DNA of 64,000 nt from Streptomyces viridochromogenes (lineage in GTDB: Bacteria; Actinomycetota; Actinomycetes; Streptomycetales; Streptomycetaceae): the NCBI RefSeq assembly GCF_001270495.1, contig NZ_LGUR01000230.1, positions 62,001 to 126,000 of the forward strand, given 5' to 3'. The notes beneath the pieces are model-generated. The model was not told where the DNA came from and searched no databases. It saw only the letters and a list, made by a program, of their open reading frames with translations. This document shows, piece by piece, positions 42,554 to 50,574 of this stretch. The position numbers and the translations under genes were made by a program. Each line of letters opens with the position of its first letter. Position 1 is the stretch's first letter.

Positions 42554-43567
42554 TTATCCGGCGGGGAAGTGGCAGGCACTCGGGTGCGCGCCGGTTCCCA
42601 ACTCCGGCCTCTCGGTGGCGCAGATGTCACGCGCTTTGGGGCACCGGGTGCGGTAGGGGCAGCCCACCGTCCCCGCAGGGCCGGAGGCCTCGCCCGCGAC
42701 GGCTCCGGGGAGGACGTCGTCGAGGTCCACGGCCGTGGCACGGCCGGGCGAGGCGCTCAGCAGCGCCTGGGTGTAAGGGTGTGCCGGGTGTCCGTACAGC
42801 TCCTCGGCCGTCCCGGTCTCCACCACCCGCCCCATGTACATCACGGCCACCCGGTCGGCGACGAGACGGACCAGGTTCAGGTCGTGCGAGATGAAGATGT
42901 AGGCCAGCCCGAGTTCCGCGTGCAGCTTCATCAGGACGTGGACGACCTGCGCCTGGATGGACACGTCGAGGGCCGACACCGGCTCGTCCAGCACCAGCAG
43001 TTCCGGTCGCAGCGCGAGCGCCCGCGCGATGGCGACCCGCTGCCGCTCACCGCCGGAGAGGCGGCTGGGGTAGAGGGACGCGTACGCTTCGGGCAGTCCC
43101 ACCTGCCGCAGCAACGCGGCGACCCGGTCCTCCTGTTGTGCCTTCGGTACCACGTCCTTGTGCACCCGCCAGGCCTCGCGCACGACGTCGCCGACGGTAC
43201 GCCGCGGATGCAGGGAGGCGTACGGGTCCTGGAAGACCATCTGGATGTTGCGGCGCTCCTCGCGCATCTCCCTGCCGGAGAGCGCCAGCAGGTCGCAGCC
43301 CTTGTAGTACACCGAGCCGCCGGTCGGCTCGACGAGGCGCATCAGCGCCCGGGCCAGGGTGGACTTGCCCGAGCCGGACTCGCCGACCACCGCGAGGCAC
43401 TCCCCCGCGCGGACGTCGAAGGTGACGCCGTCCACCGCGCGCAGGACCTTACGGTTCCGGGGCGGCCCGGTGACGAAGTGCCGGTGCAGGTTCTCGACGC
43501 GCAGCAGGGGCGGGGCAGCCCCGTCCGCCGCACCCTCGGGCCGTGTGTCGTGCTCAGTGCGCGGCAT
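42554..43567 (-). CDS. Dpp/Opp-type ABC transporter ATPase (F type)
   Basis: 337 aa. Walker [10 protein letters not shown], signature LSGGERQR and Walker B LLVLDEPVSALD are intact. The C-terminal oligopeptide/dipeptide extension has the Cys-rich motif GCPYRTRCPKARDICATERPEL. ATG at 43567 overlaps the partner ATPase by 14 bp. Last gene of a five-gene importer operon. Confidence 0.93.
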   Translation of the reverse strand: MPRTEHDTRPEGAADGAAPPLLRVENLHRHFVTGPPRNRKVLRAVDGVTFDVRAGECLAVVGESGSGKSTLARALMRLVEPTGGSVYYKGCDLLALSGREMREERRNIQMVFQDPYASLHPRRTVGDVVREAWRVHKDVVPKAQQEDRVAALLRQVGLPEAYASLYPSRLSGGERQRVAIARALALRPELLVLDEPVSALDVSIQAQVVHVLMKLHAELGLAYIFISHDLNLVRLVADRVAVMYMGRVVETGTAEELYGHPAHPYTQALLSASPGRATAVDLDDVLPGAVAGEASGPAGTVGCPYRTRCPKARDICATERPELGTGAHPSACHFPAG

Positions 43568-44606
43568 CGAGGACCTCCTCGGCGTGGTGGCAGCGGCTCA
43601 GCCGGTCCGCGGAGAGGGCGCGCAGGTCCGGTTCCTCGGTGGTGCACCGGTCGGTGGCGATCGGGCACCGGGGGTGGAAGGCGCAGCCCGGCACGATGCC
43701 GGCCTTGTCCGGTGGGCTGCCGGCGATCGGGCGCAGATCGCTCCAGCTGCGGGCGGTGTCGGGCTGCGACGCGAGCAGCGCCCGGGTGTAGGGGTGTGCC
43801 GGGCGCCGGTAGATGTCGTCGATGCCGCCCCGCTCGACGATCCTGCCCGCGTACATCACGGCCACCTCGGAGGCCACCAGCCGCGCGACGGCGAGGTCGT
43901 GCGTCACGAAGATCAGGGCCATCCGCGTCTCCCGCTGCAGTTGCCGGACGAGCCGCAGAATCCCGGCCTGGACGGTGACGTCGAGTGCCGTGGTCGGCTC
44001 GTCCGCGATGAGCAGCCGAGGGCGGAGGGCGATGGCGAGCGCGATGCACATGCGCTGCCGCATGCCGCCGGAAAACTGGTGAGGGTAGTCCTTCAGGCGT
44101 TCCTCGGCCGCCGGGATGCCGACCTGCCGCATCAGCGCCACTGCGCGTTCCCGGGCGACCCGCCGGTCCAGACCCTGGCGTACCCGCAGCAGTTCGGTGA
44201 CCTGCGAGCCGACGGAGTAGACGGGGTTGAGGCTGTCGAACGAGTCCTGGAACACCATCGAGACGCCCGGGCCGCGGACGGTGTTCAGCCGCGCCTCGTC
44301 CCACCCGACGATGTTCTCGCCCTCGAACTCGATGGCGCCGCGCACCCGGCCGGGCGGGTCGATCAGGCCGAGCAGCGCCTTCCCGGTGACGCTCTTGCCG
44401 GAGCCGCTCTCGCCGAGGATCGCCAGGCTCTGACCGGCCTGGAGGGTGAAGCTGACACCCCGCACCGCTGAGACCCTGCCGCGGTCGGTCGCGAAATCGA
44501 CGGCGAGGTCGCGGACGGCCAGCAGCGGCGCGGTTCCGGAGGCCGCCGCGTCCACCACTCTGTCGCTGCCCGGGGCGGGCTGCGACCGGTCCCTCAGCGG
44601 GCTCAC
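43554..44606 (-). CDS. Dpp/Opp-type ABC transporter ATPase (D type)
   Basis: 350 aa. Walker [10 protein letters not shown], signature FSGGMRQR, Walker [13 protein letters not shown] and switch His in FVTHDLAV. The C-terminal extension [20 protein letters not shown] is the oligopeptide/dipeptide type. GTG at 44606 overlaps the permease stop. Forms the ATPase pair of the importer with the F-type gene. Confidence 0.93.
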   Translation of the reverse strand: MSPLRDRSQPAPGSDRVVDAAASGTAPLLAVRDLAVDFATDRGRVSAVRGVSFTLQAGQSLAILGESGSGKSVTGKALLGLIDPPGRVRGAIEFEGENIVGWDEARLNTVRGPGVSMVFQDSFDSLNPVYSVGSQVTELLRVRQGLDRRVARERAVALMRQVGIPAAEERLKDYPHQFSGGMRQRMCIALAIALRPRLLIADEPTTALDVTVQAGILRLVRQLQRETRMALIFVTHDLAVARLVASEVAVMYAGRIVERGGIDDIYRRPAHPYTRALLASQPDTARSWSDLRPIAGSPPDKAGIVPGCAFHPRCPIATDRCTTEEPDLRALSADRLSRCHHAEEVLDAAH

Positions 44607-45568
44607 CGGGACACCTCTTCGTCACGCAGGGACTTGCGGGAGACGAAGAGGGCGCTCTGCCCCGGATCGTCGACCGCTCGCAGCCAGTTCGACAGGATGT
44701 TGGCGGCCAGGGCGATGACCACGACCAGCAAGCCGGGGAAGAACGTGACGAACCAGGCCTCGCTCAGGTATTCGCGCCCGGAGGCGACCATGATGCCGAG
44801 GTCGACATCGGGGCGCTGGAGACCGACGCCGAGAAAACTGAGGCCGGCGGCCTGGAGTATCACGTTCGCCACTTCGAGCATCGCGACGGTCAGGACGGTC
44901 GGGGCCACCATCGGCCGGATGTCGCGCAGCATGATCCTCCACGGTCTGCTGCCGAGTGCCTTCGACGCCTCGACGAAGACCCGCTCCCGGATCTCCAGGG
45001 CCTGCGCCCTGGCGACCCGCATGTAGATCGGGAGGCGGGTGAGAGCCAGGACGACGATCAGGTTCGTGATGCTCGGGGAGAGCACGTAGAGGATCACCAG
45101 CGCGAGCAGCAGCGAGGGCAGGGTGTGGATGATGTCGCTGAGACGCATGATCAGCGCGTCCACCCAGCCGCCGGTGTAGCCGCTGATCAGCCCGATCGCC
45201 GAGCCGACGAGCGCGGACAGGCCGACCGAGAGGGCCGCGATGAGCAGCGACGTCTTCGTGGCGACGACCAGCTGGAGCAGCATCGGCCGCCCCAGGGTGT
45301 CACCGCCGAGCACGAAGGCGAACCCGTCCGACAGCTGGAACGGGGGCGAGAGCCGCTGGGTGAGGTCCTGGCGCTGCGCGGCGTCCGCGATGAACGCCGG
45401 TGCGATGAGCGACACCAGCATGATGGCGACGAGCACGATCGCCGCGGTCAGCGGCAACGGCGAGCGCAGCAGCAGCCGTGTGCGGCGCCGGCGCCCGGAA
45501 CCGCGCCTGCCGGGATCGACGGGCGGCGCGGTGGTCGCGCCGGCCACCAACTCTTGGGCCATGTTCAT
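44603..45568 (-). CDS. Dpp/Opp-type ABC permease (C type)
   Basis: 321 aa. N-terminal OppC-type region (RSPLPLTAAIVLVAIMLVSLIAPAFIA) then LGGDTLGRPMLLQLVVATKTSLLIAALSVGLSALVGSAIGLISGYTGGWVD, a nearly diagnostic DppC motif. EAA loop VEASKALGSRPWRIMLRDIRPMVAPTV. ATG at 45568 with AGGGTGG in front, 13 bp after the B-type permease stop. Overlaps the D-type ATPase start. Confidence 0.93.
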   Translation of the reverse strand: MNMAQELVAGATTAPPVDPGRRGSGRRRRTRLLLRSPLPLTAAIVLVAIMLVSLIAPAFIADAAQRQDLTQRLSPPFQLSDGFAFVLGGDTLGRPMLLQLVVATKTSLLIAALSVGLSALVGSAIGLISGYTGGWVDALIMRLSDIIHTLPSLLLALVILYVLSPSITNLIVVLALTRLPIYMRVARAQALEIRERVFVEASKALGSRPWRIMLRDIRPMVAPTVLTVAMLEVANVILQAAGLSFLGVGLQRPDVDLGIMVASGREYLSEAWFVTFFPGLLVVVIALAANILSNWLRAVDDPGQSALFVSRKSLRDEEVSR

Positions 45569-45579
45569 CCACCCTGTTC

Positions 45580-46497
45580 CTACGACACTCGGACTCGGGG
45601 GTCGGCCACCGCGTAGGTGAGGTCGACCAGAACGTTGAGCAGGACGATCCCCAGCCCGATCACGAAGACACCGGCCTGGATGACGGCGAAGTCCCGGTTG
45701 AGGACCGCGTCCACCATCACGGTGCCGATGCCGGGCCAGGCGAAGACGGTGCCCACGATGACCGCGCCGTTGACCAGGCCGGCCGCGCGGTCGCCCGCGA
45801 CGCTGATGATCGGCAGCGCCGCGTTGCGCAACGCGTGCCGGTAGACGAGGCGCCGGTGGGCGAGGCCGCGGGCCCGCGCGCTCTGTACGTAGCCGGAGCC
45901 GAGCGCCTCGATCATCGCGCCGCGGACGACCTGGGTGAGGACTCCGACGGGCGCCAGCATCAGCGTCGCGACGGGCAGGATCCACGAAGACAGGTCGGAC
46001 TGCCCGGAGGTGGGCACGACGCCGAGGTGGACGGCGAGGAACAGCACCCCGACCAAGGCGAACCAGAAGTCGGGGATGCTGGCGCACGCCAGTGAGCCGA
46101 ACGTGATGAGCTTGTCGACCGGCCCGAAGCGCCGTGCGGCGGCGAGACAGCCGAGCACGGCGGCCACTGCGATCGACAGGGTCATCGCGACGACCGCGAG
46201 GAGCAGCGTCTGGGGGAACACCGAGGTGACGGCGGTGAGGGCCGGCCGTTGCTGCCAGATGGACGTGCCGAAGTCGAGATGGGCCACGTCGCCGACGAAG
46301 CGGATGAACTGCTGCCACAGCGGGTCGTTGAAGCCGTGGGTCCTGTTGAAATTGTCGGCCATCTCCTGGCTGGCGCCCTGCGGCAGGTACAGGTGGGCCG
46401 GACTGCCGGTGAGCCGGCCCAGGAAGAACACCACCACGACGACGCCGACCAGTGCGATGACGCTCGACACCAGGCGTCGCGACAGGAAAATCAGCAC
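45580..46497 (-). CDS. Dpp/Opp-type ABC permease (B type)
   Basis: 305 aa. FLSRRLVSSVIALVGVVVVVFFLGRLTGSPAHLYLP and the DLTYAVADPRVRVS C-terminus are typical of DppB. EAA-type loop YVQSARARGLAHRRLVYRHALRNAALPIISV. GTG at 46497. 43 bp downstream of the binding-protein stop. Confidence 0.93.
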   Translation of the reverse strand: MLIFLSRRLVSSVIALVGVVVVVFFLGRLTGSPAHLYLPQGASQEMADNFNRTHGFNDPLWQQFIRFVGDVAHLDFGTSIWQQRPALTAVTSVFPQTLLLAVVAMTLSIAVAAVLGCLAAARRFGPVDKLITFGSLACASIPDFWFALVGVLFLAVHLGVVPTSGQSDLSSWILPVATLMLAPVGVLTQVVRGAMIEALGSGYVQSARARGLAHRRLVYRHALRNAALPIISVAGDRAAGLVNGAVIVGTVFAWPGIGTVMVDAVLNRDFAVIQAGVFVIGLGIVLLNVLVDLTYAVADPRVRVS

Positions 46498-46540
46498 GGG
46501 TTGCCTTTCTTCTCGGCGCGGGTGAGGACCGAGGGGGCGC

Positions 46541-48094
46541 TCAGCGCCCGAGCTTCACCTGGGCGGCCGGGAGCTCGATACCGGTCAGTCCGTTCGGCTT
46601 GTAGTCCACGCCCTTGCTGAGCAGGAGCAGGCTGAACTGCTCGGCGATCGGCACGATCGCCCCGTTGCGCTCGTACGCCCAGCGCGCGGCCCGCTGGTAG
46701 AGCTGGGCCCGCTTGCCGCCCGCCGCCACATCGGCCTGCCGTAGCAGGGAGTCCAGGCGGGCGTCGCGGATGGTCGACACCGTGCCGCTGCTGGAGAGGT
46801 ACTTCGGGAACGAGAAGCTCGCGTCGGCGAAGGCGTTGTCGTGCGAGACCGCCATCATCGACACCGGCTGGCCGCTGCTGTTCGTCGCGTGGATCTTGTC
46901 CTTGTAGGCGTTGTCGTCCAACTCGGTCAGCTTGATGTCGAGTCCGACGTCCTTCAGGTTCTGAATGATGGCCTGGAGCACGTCACTGGAGCCCGGGAAC
47001 AGTGTGTTGCGGCTGATCAGCTCGATCCGCCGTCCGGTGTCGACGCCGGCGCTCTTCGCCTGGCCGATCAGCGCCTTGGCCTTGGCCGGGTCGTGCGCCG
47101 GGCCCTTGTAGCCGGTGACGTAGCCGTTGACCGTCGGCGCCACCATCTGGTCCGTGGGCTTGCCCGTCCTGCCCATCAGCGCGGTGACGATGTTCTTCTT
47201 GTCGATGGCGTACCCGATCGCCTGACGGACCCTCAGGTCGTTCAGCGGTGGCTTGTCGGTGTCCAGTCGCAGGAAGAAGACCCGGGACTGGGTGTAGGAG
47301 CGGGTGCGCTCGTCCTCCGTGGCGTCCTGGAGGGCGATCGGCACCGCGATGTCCGCCTCGCCCGTCTTGGCGGTGGCGGCCCGGACGGAGGCCTCGCTCC
47401 GGAACACGTACCTGACCTCGCGCGCCTGCGGCTTGCTTCCCCAGTAGCCGTCGAACCGCTTGAACCGCATGTCCGTGCCCGGGGTGCGGCGGACGAAGGT
47501 GTACGGGCCGGTGCCGACCGGGTGCGAGGTCTTGGCCGTCATCGACGTCTTGGGCGAGACCATGTCTACCCAGCCGATGCGCAGGGGCAGGATGGGGTCG
47601 GGGCCCTTGGTGACCACCCTCAGGGTGGTCGTGTCCACCGCGGTGGCCGTGAAGGGGTCGGGGATGTTCCCCAGGTTGAGGCAGCCGAGGTCGGGCTGCA
47701 TGGTGCGCTTGATGTTGAACGCCGCCGCTTTCGCGTCGAAGGCCGTGCCGTCCTGGAACTTCACGCCCGGGCGCAGCTTGAACGTCCAGGTCGTGGGGTT
47801 CTCCTGCCGCCAGGACAGGGCGAGCAGCGGGACGACCTTGCCGGTGCCGGGGTCGACGTCGGTGAGCGACTCGGTGACGTTCCTGCGGAGGGTGCCGACG
47901 CCGTCGGCGGCCTGGCTGTCGCACGGATCGAGCGACGTCGGATCGGTGGGTATCGCGATGGTGAGCGTCTGCGCGCTCCCGCCCGTCCGGCCGGCCTGGG
48001 CGTCACCGCCGGGAGAGCACGCGGCGGCCAGCAGAACCGCGATTCCACCGGCCGCGACGGCGAGGGGCCGTCGTCTTGTGGAGAGCATCCTCAT
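46541..48094 (-). CDS. Dpp/Opp-type substrate-binding lipoprotein
   Basis: 517 aa, family 5 solute-binding protein. Leader RRRPLAVAAGGIAVLLAAAC with lipobox LAAAC. TLTIAIPTDPTSLDPCDSQAADG, NVTESLTDVDPGTGKVVPLLALSW and SHPVGTGPYTFVRRTPGTDMRFKRFDGYWG are characteristic. Such proteins bind peptides but also oligosaccharides and glycosides; context here favours a sugar-derived ligand. ATG at 48094. First gene of the operon, behind the probable promoter 48292-48264 and site B. Confidence 0.92.
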   Translation of the reverse strand: MRMLSTRRRPLAVAAGGIAVLLAAACSPGGDAQAGRTGGSAQTLTIAIPTDPTSLDPCDSQAADGVGTLRRNVTESLTDVDPGTGKVVPLLALSWRQENPTTWTFKLRPGVKFQDGTAFDAKAAAFNIKRTMQPDLGCLNLGNIPDPFTATAVDTTTLRVVTKGPDPILPLRIGWVDMVSPKTSMTAKTSHPVGTGPYTFVRRTPGTDMRFKRFDGYWGSKPQAREVRYVFRSEASVRAATAKTGEADIAVPIALQDATEDERTRSYTQSRVFFLRLDTDKPPLNDLRVRQAIGYAIDKKNIVTALMGRTGKPTDQMVAPTVNGYVTGYKGPAHDPAKAKALIGQAKSAGVDTGRRIELISRNTLFPGSSDVLQAIIQNLKDVGLDIKLTELDDNAYKDKIHATNSSGQPVSMMAVSHDNAFADASFSFPKYLSSSGTVSTIRDARLDSLLRQADVAAGGKRAQLYQRAARWAYERNGAIVPIAEQFSLLLLSKGVDYKPNGLTGIELPAAQVKLGR

Positions 48095-48234
48095 TCACTC
48101 CTCGTTCTAGAGCGATGACGCTGAAGCGGCCTTCCCGCACGGTCTTCTGACGGTGCCGGTGATCGAAGTCGAGGGGGCGCGGGCACAGGAGACGGGGGAC
48201 TCACCGTGCGACGTACGGCACCTGATGGCAGGAA

Positions 48235-48257
48235 ATTGGTCCGACCGCATGGCCAAC
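48235..48257. promoter_or_regulatory. Operator site B, Dpp side
   Basis: ATTGGTC-N9-GGCCAAC, matching site A (32425-32447) at all but a few positions including most of the spacer. It lies just downstream of the leftward promoter, where a bound repressor would block transcription of the Dpp operon. Confidence 0.7.
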
Positions 48258-48263
48258 AGCCGC

Positions 48264-48292
48264 AGCGTATGAGAAGCTCATTTCCGCGTCAA
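48264..48292 (-). promoter_or_regulatory. Probable leftward promoter of the Dpp operon
   Basis: On the minus strand TTGACG (48292-48287) and TACGCT (48269-48264) with a 17-bp spacer; site B begins 7 bp beyond the -10. Confidence 0.5.
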
Positions 48293-48365
48293 GAGAAGGC
48301 GCATGCCGCTACTCTCATCGCGACATCGGAGTATCCGGGTCCCCCATGAGAGGGCGACGCACCTG

Positions 48366-48395
48366 TTGACAACGCCGAAGAAGCGCTCCTACCGT
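48366..48395 (+). promoter_or_regulatory. Probable rightward promoter of the hydroxy-acid operon
   Basis: TTGACA (48366-48371) and TACCGT (48390-48395), 18-bp spacer; site C begins 8 bp downstream. The leader to the ATG at 48586 is about 185 nt, unusually long for this locus. Confidence 0.5.
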
Positions 48396-48402
48396 CCACC
48401 AA

Positions 48403-48440
48403 TTGGATGGGTGGTCCAACCAGTTGGCAGAACCACCCAT
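48403..48440. promoter_or_regulatory. Nested palindromic operator (site C)
   Basis: Outer arms ATGGGTGGT (48407-48415) and ACCACCCAT (48432-48440) are a perfect 9-bp inverted repeat. Inside it CCAAC-CA-GTTGG (48416-48427) is a second palindrome, and TTGGA/TCCAA (48403, 48415) a third overlapping pair. The TGGTCCAACC core (48412-48421) matches sites A and B. It can bind more than one dimer or form a cruciform/hairpin in the leader. Confidence 0.7.
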
Positions 48441-48585
48441 TGCCCCGGTGCGCTGGACAGCCGCCCGGACCGTCCCGACTCCCCTTCCCGTGCAGCCGTG
48501 CCGACGGCTGCCCCAACACGCCACGGGAATCAGCGCGCCCCCTCGCAGTGGACCGGCCTCCGGTCAGAAAGGTCGTGAAACGAAC

Positions 48586-49485
48586 ATGAACACGGTCGGT
48601 GTCATCGGACTCGGGGTCATGGGTGCTCCCATGGCGGCGAACCTGGTCAAGGCCGGGTACGACGTCATCGGGTACAACCGCTCCCCCGGCCCGGTCGAGC
48701 GCCTGGTAGCAGCCGGCGGACGGGCGGCCACCGGCGTCCCGGACGTCGCCGCGCGGGCCGACGCGGTCCTCACCGTCCTGCCGGACTCGCCCGATGTGGA
48801 AGAGGTCGCGCTCGGTGCGGACGGCGTCCTGCGGCACGCCCGCGACGGCCTGCTGCTGGTCGACTTCAGCACGATCCGGCCGGAGACCTCCCGGGCCGTC
48901 GCCGAGGCGGCGCGCAAGGCCGGGGCCCGTCCACTCGACGCACCGGTCAGCGGGGGCGAACGAGGAGCGATCGAAGGCGCACTGTCGATCATGGTCGGGG
49001 GCCGGAAGGAGGACTTCGCCGCGGCCAAGCCCCTGTTCGACGCCGTGGGCCGGACGGTGGTCCACGTGGGCGGCGACGGCGCGGGGCAGACCGTCAAAGC
49101 AGCCAACCAGATGATCGTCGGCGGTGTCATCGCCGTCGTCTCGGAGGCGCTCATCCTGCTGGAGGCCAGTGGTGTGCCCACGGGTTCGGCCCTCACGGTT
49201 CTCAAGGGAGGCCTGGCCGGCAACCAGGTCATGAACGTGAAGGGCGACAGCATGCTGGCCCGCTCCTTCGAGCCGGGCTTCCGCATCGACCTGCACCACA
49301 AGGACCTCGGCATCGCCCTCGCCGTCGCACGCGCGACCGGTGTCACCACGCCGCTGACCGGGATCGTCGCGCAGCTGCTGACCGCGGCCCGCGCCCGGGG
49401 GCTGGGGTCCCTGGACCACAGCGCGCTCCTGCTGCTCGTGGAGGAACTCGCCGGCCGCGCGCCGGCGCGTGAGGGCCGCGCATAG
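48586..49485 (+). CDS. 3-Hydroxyisobutyrate dehydrogenase / tartronate-semialdehyde reductase family protein
   Basis: 299 aa beta-hydroxyacid dehydrogenase. VGVIGLGVMGAPMAANLVKAGYDVIGYNRS binds NAD(P); VDFSTIRPETSRAVAEAARKAGARPLDAPVSGGERGAIEGALSIMVGG is the substrate loop; catalytic Lys171 in GQTVKAANQ is present; the GSLDHSALL end is usual. In sugar-acid loci the typical role is reduction of tartronate semialdehyde to glycerate (GarR/GlxR-like), but 3-hydroxyisobutyrate or other beta-hydroxy acids cannot be excluded. First gene of the rightward operon. Confidence 0.92.
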   Translation: MNTVGVIGLGVMGAPMAANLVKAGYDVIGYNRSPGPVERLVAAGGRAATGVPDVAARADAVLTVLPDSPDVEEVALGADGVLRHARDGLLLVDFSTIRPETSRAVAEAARKAGARPLDAPVSGGERGAIEGALSIMVGGRKEDFAAAKPLFDAVGRTVVHVGGDGAGQTVKAANQMIVGGVIAVVSEALILLEASGVPTGSALTVLKGGLAGNQVMNVKGDSMLARSFEPGFRIDLHHKDLGIALAVARATGVTTPLTGIVAQLLTAARARGLGSLDHSALLLLVEELAGRAPAREGRA

Positions 49486-49523
49486 CACCGCACGGCCGGC
49501 GAGCCGGGAGAGGAGACCGAACC

Positions 49524-50543
49524 ATGGCGCGTGAACGGGAGATCAGGAGGGTGCTGGCGACGGTGCCCTACAGCGAGGCCGAACTCGACCGGCTGCGCGC
49601 GGCGTTCGCACCGGCACGGCTCGATGTGGCATCCGCCGGGGACGACACCGCCATCGCTGAGATTCTCGAACACGTCGACGTCGCCGTCATCCAGGGCGAC
49701 CTGGACCACCGCTACGTGGCGGCACCGAACCTGCGGTGGGTCCACTGCGACCATGCCGGGCTGACGCGTTCGGCGGTGCCGGAGGTGTTCGAGAAGGGGC
49801 TGATCGTGACCGGGTCGGCCGGGCGCTCGGCCGCGGCGCTCGCCCAGCACGTGTTCTTCTTCGCGCTGTCGCTCACCTTCGACGCCTACGGCCTGCACGA
49901 CCAGCACCGCCGGCACGTCTGGCGCGGGCTGGAGAACTACGACGCGCGGCTGAGTCTGTGGGGCAGGACGATGGGGATCATCGGCCTCGGTCACACCGGC
50001 GTCGAGGTCGCGAAACTCGCCAGGGCGTTCGGCATGCGGGTGCTTGCCTACCGGCGACGAGACGCGCCCGCCCCCGACACCGTGGACCGGCAGTACTGCG
50101 CCGAGCGCGGCGACACGGTGGAGCCGCTGCTGCGGGACAGCGACATGGTCGTGATCGCGGCGCACCTCAGCGACGAGACGTACCACCTCATCGGGGGGCC
50201 CGAGTTGAAGCTGATGAAGCCGACGGCCTGTCTGATCAACATCGCGCGCGGGGCGATCGTCGACGAAGCGGCGCTCGTGGCGGCACTGGAAGCCGGGGTC
50301 ATCGCGGGCGCTGCGTCCGACGTGTTCGAGACCGAACCGCTGCCGCCGGACGCACCGGTCTGGGACACGCCCAACATGATCATCACCCCTCACATGACAC
50401 CGCGGCTGCCCGACCGGACGCAGCGCTCCCTCGACATCATCACCGAGAACGTCCGTCGCTACCGCGCCGGCGAACCCCTGCTGAACGCGCTCGAACCCCA
50501 CCACGTGTTCAGCCGCCCGACCTCGGCCGGGCCCGCCGCGTGA
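49524..50543 (+). CDS. D-isomer-specific 2-hydroxyacid dehydrogenase
   Basis: 339 aa. Reduces 2-keto acids (for example glyoxylate or hydroxypyruvate) or oxidises the D-hydroxy acid. Cofactor loop MGIIGLGHTGVEVAKLARAFGMRVLAYRR; catalytic Arg242 in NIARGAIVDE, Glu269 in DVFETEPLP and His290 in IITPHMTP. ATG at 49524 with GAGAGGAG upstream, 38 bp after the first gene. Supports a route through glyoxylate or glycerate-type intermediates. Confidence 0.92.
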   Translation: MAREREIRRVLATVPYSEAELDRLRAAFAPARLDVASAGDDTAIAEILEHVDVAVIQGDLDHRYVAAPNLRWVHCDHAGLTRSAVPEVFEKGLIVTGSAGRSAAALAQHVFFFALSLTFDAYGLHDQHRRHVWRGLENYDARLSLWGRTMGIIGLGHTGVEVAKLARAFGMRVLAYRRRDAPAPDTVDRQYCAERGDTVEPLLRDSDMVVIAAHLSDETYHLIGGPELKLMKPTACLINIARGAIVDEAALVAALEAGVIAGAASDVFETEPLPPDAPVWDTPNMIITPHMTPRLPDRTQRSLDIITENVRRYRAGEPLLNALEPHHVFSRPTSAGPAA

Positions 50544-50574
50544 GTGGACACGACGCCGTCACCGACCGATTGGG

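Larger units (their letters stand above)
48095..48585. other. 491-bp divergent control region between the Dpp and hydroxy-acid operons
   Basis: No gene seen. It contains two probable promoters pointing outward, each followed within a few bases by a TGGTCCRRCC-type operator (details in separate entries), plus a nested palindrome at 48407-48440. The arrangement is that of a compact two-way repressible control region. Confidence 0.6.

Noticed and set aside
42541..42555. GAGAACGCTATTCTT resembling the GAGAAT palindrome near the secreted glycosidase
   Set aside because: Two outer mismatches, and it overlaps the end of the ATPase gene; no other link to the acyl-CoA regulon, so not called as an operator.
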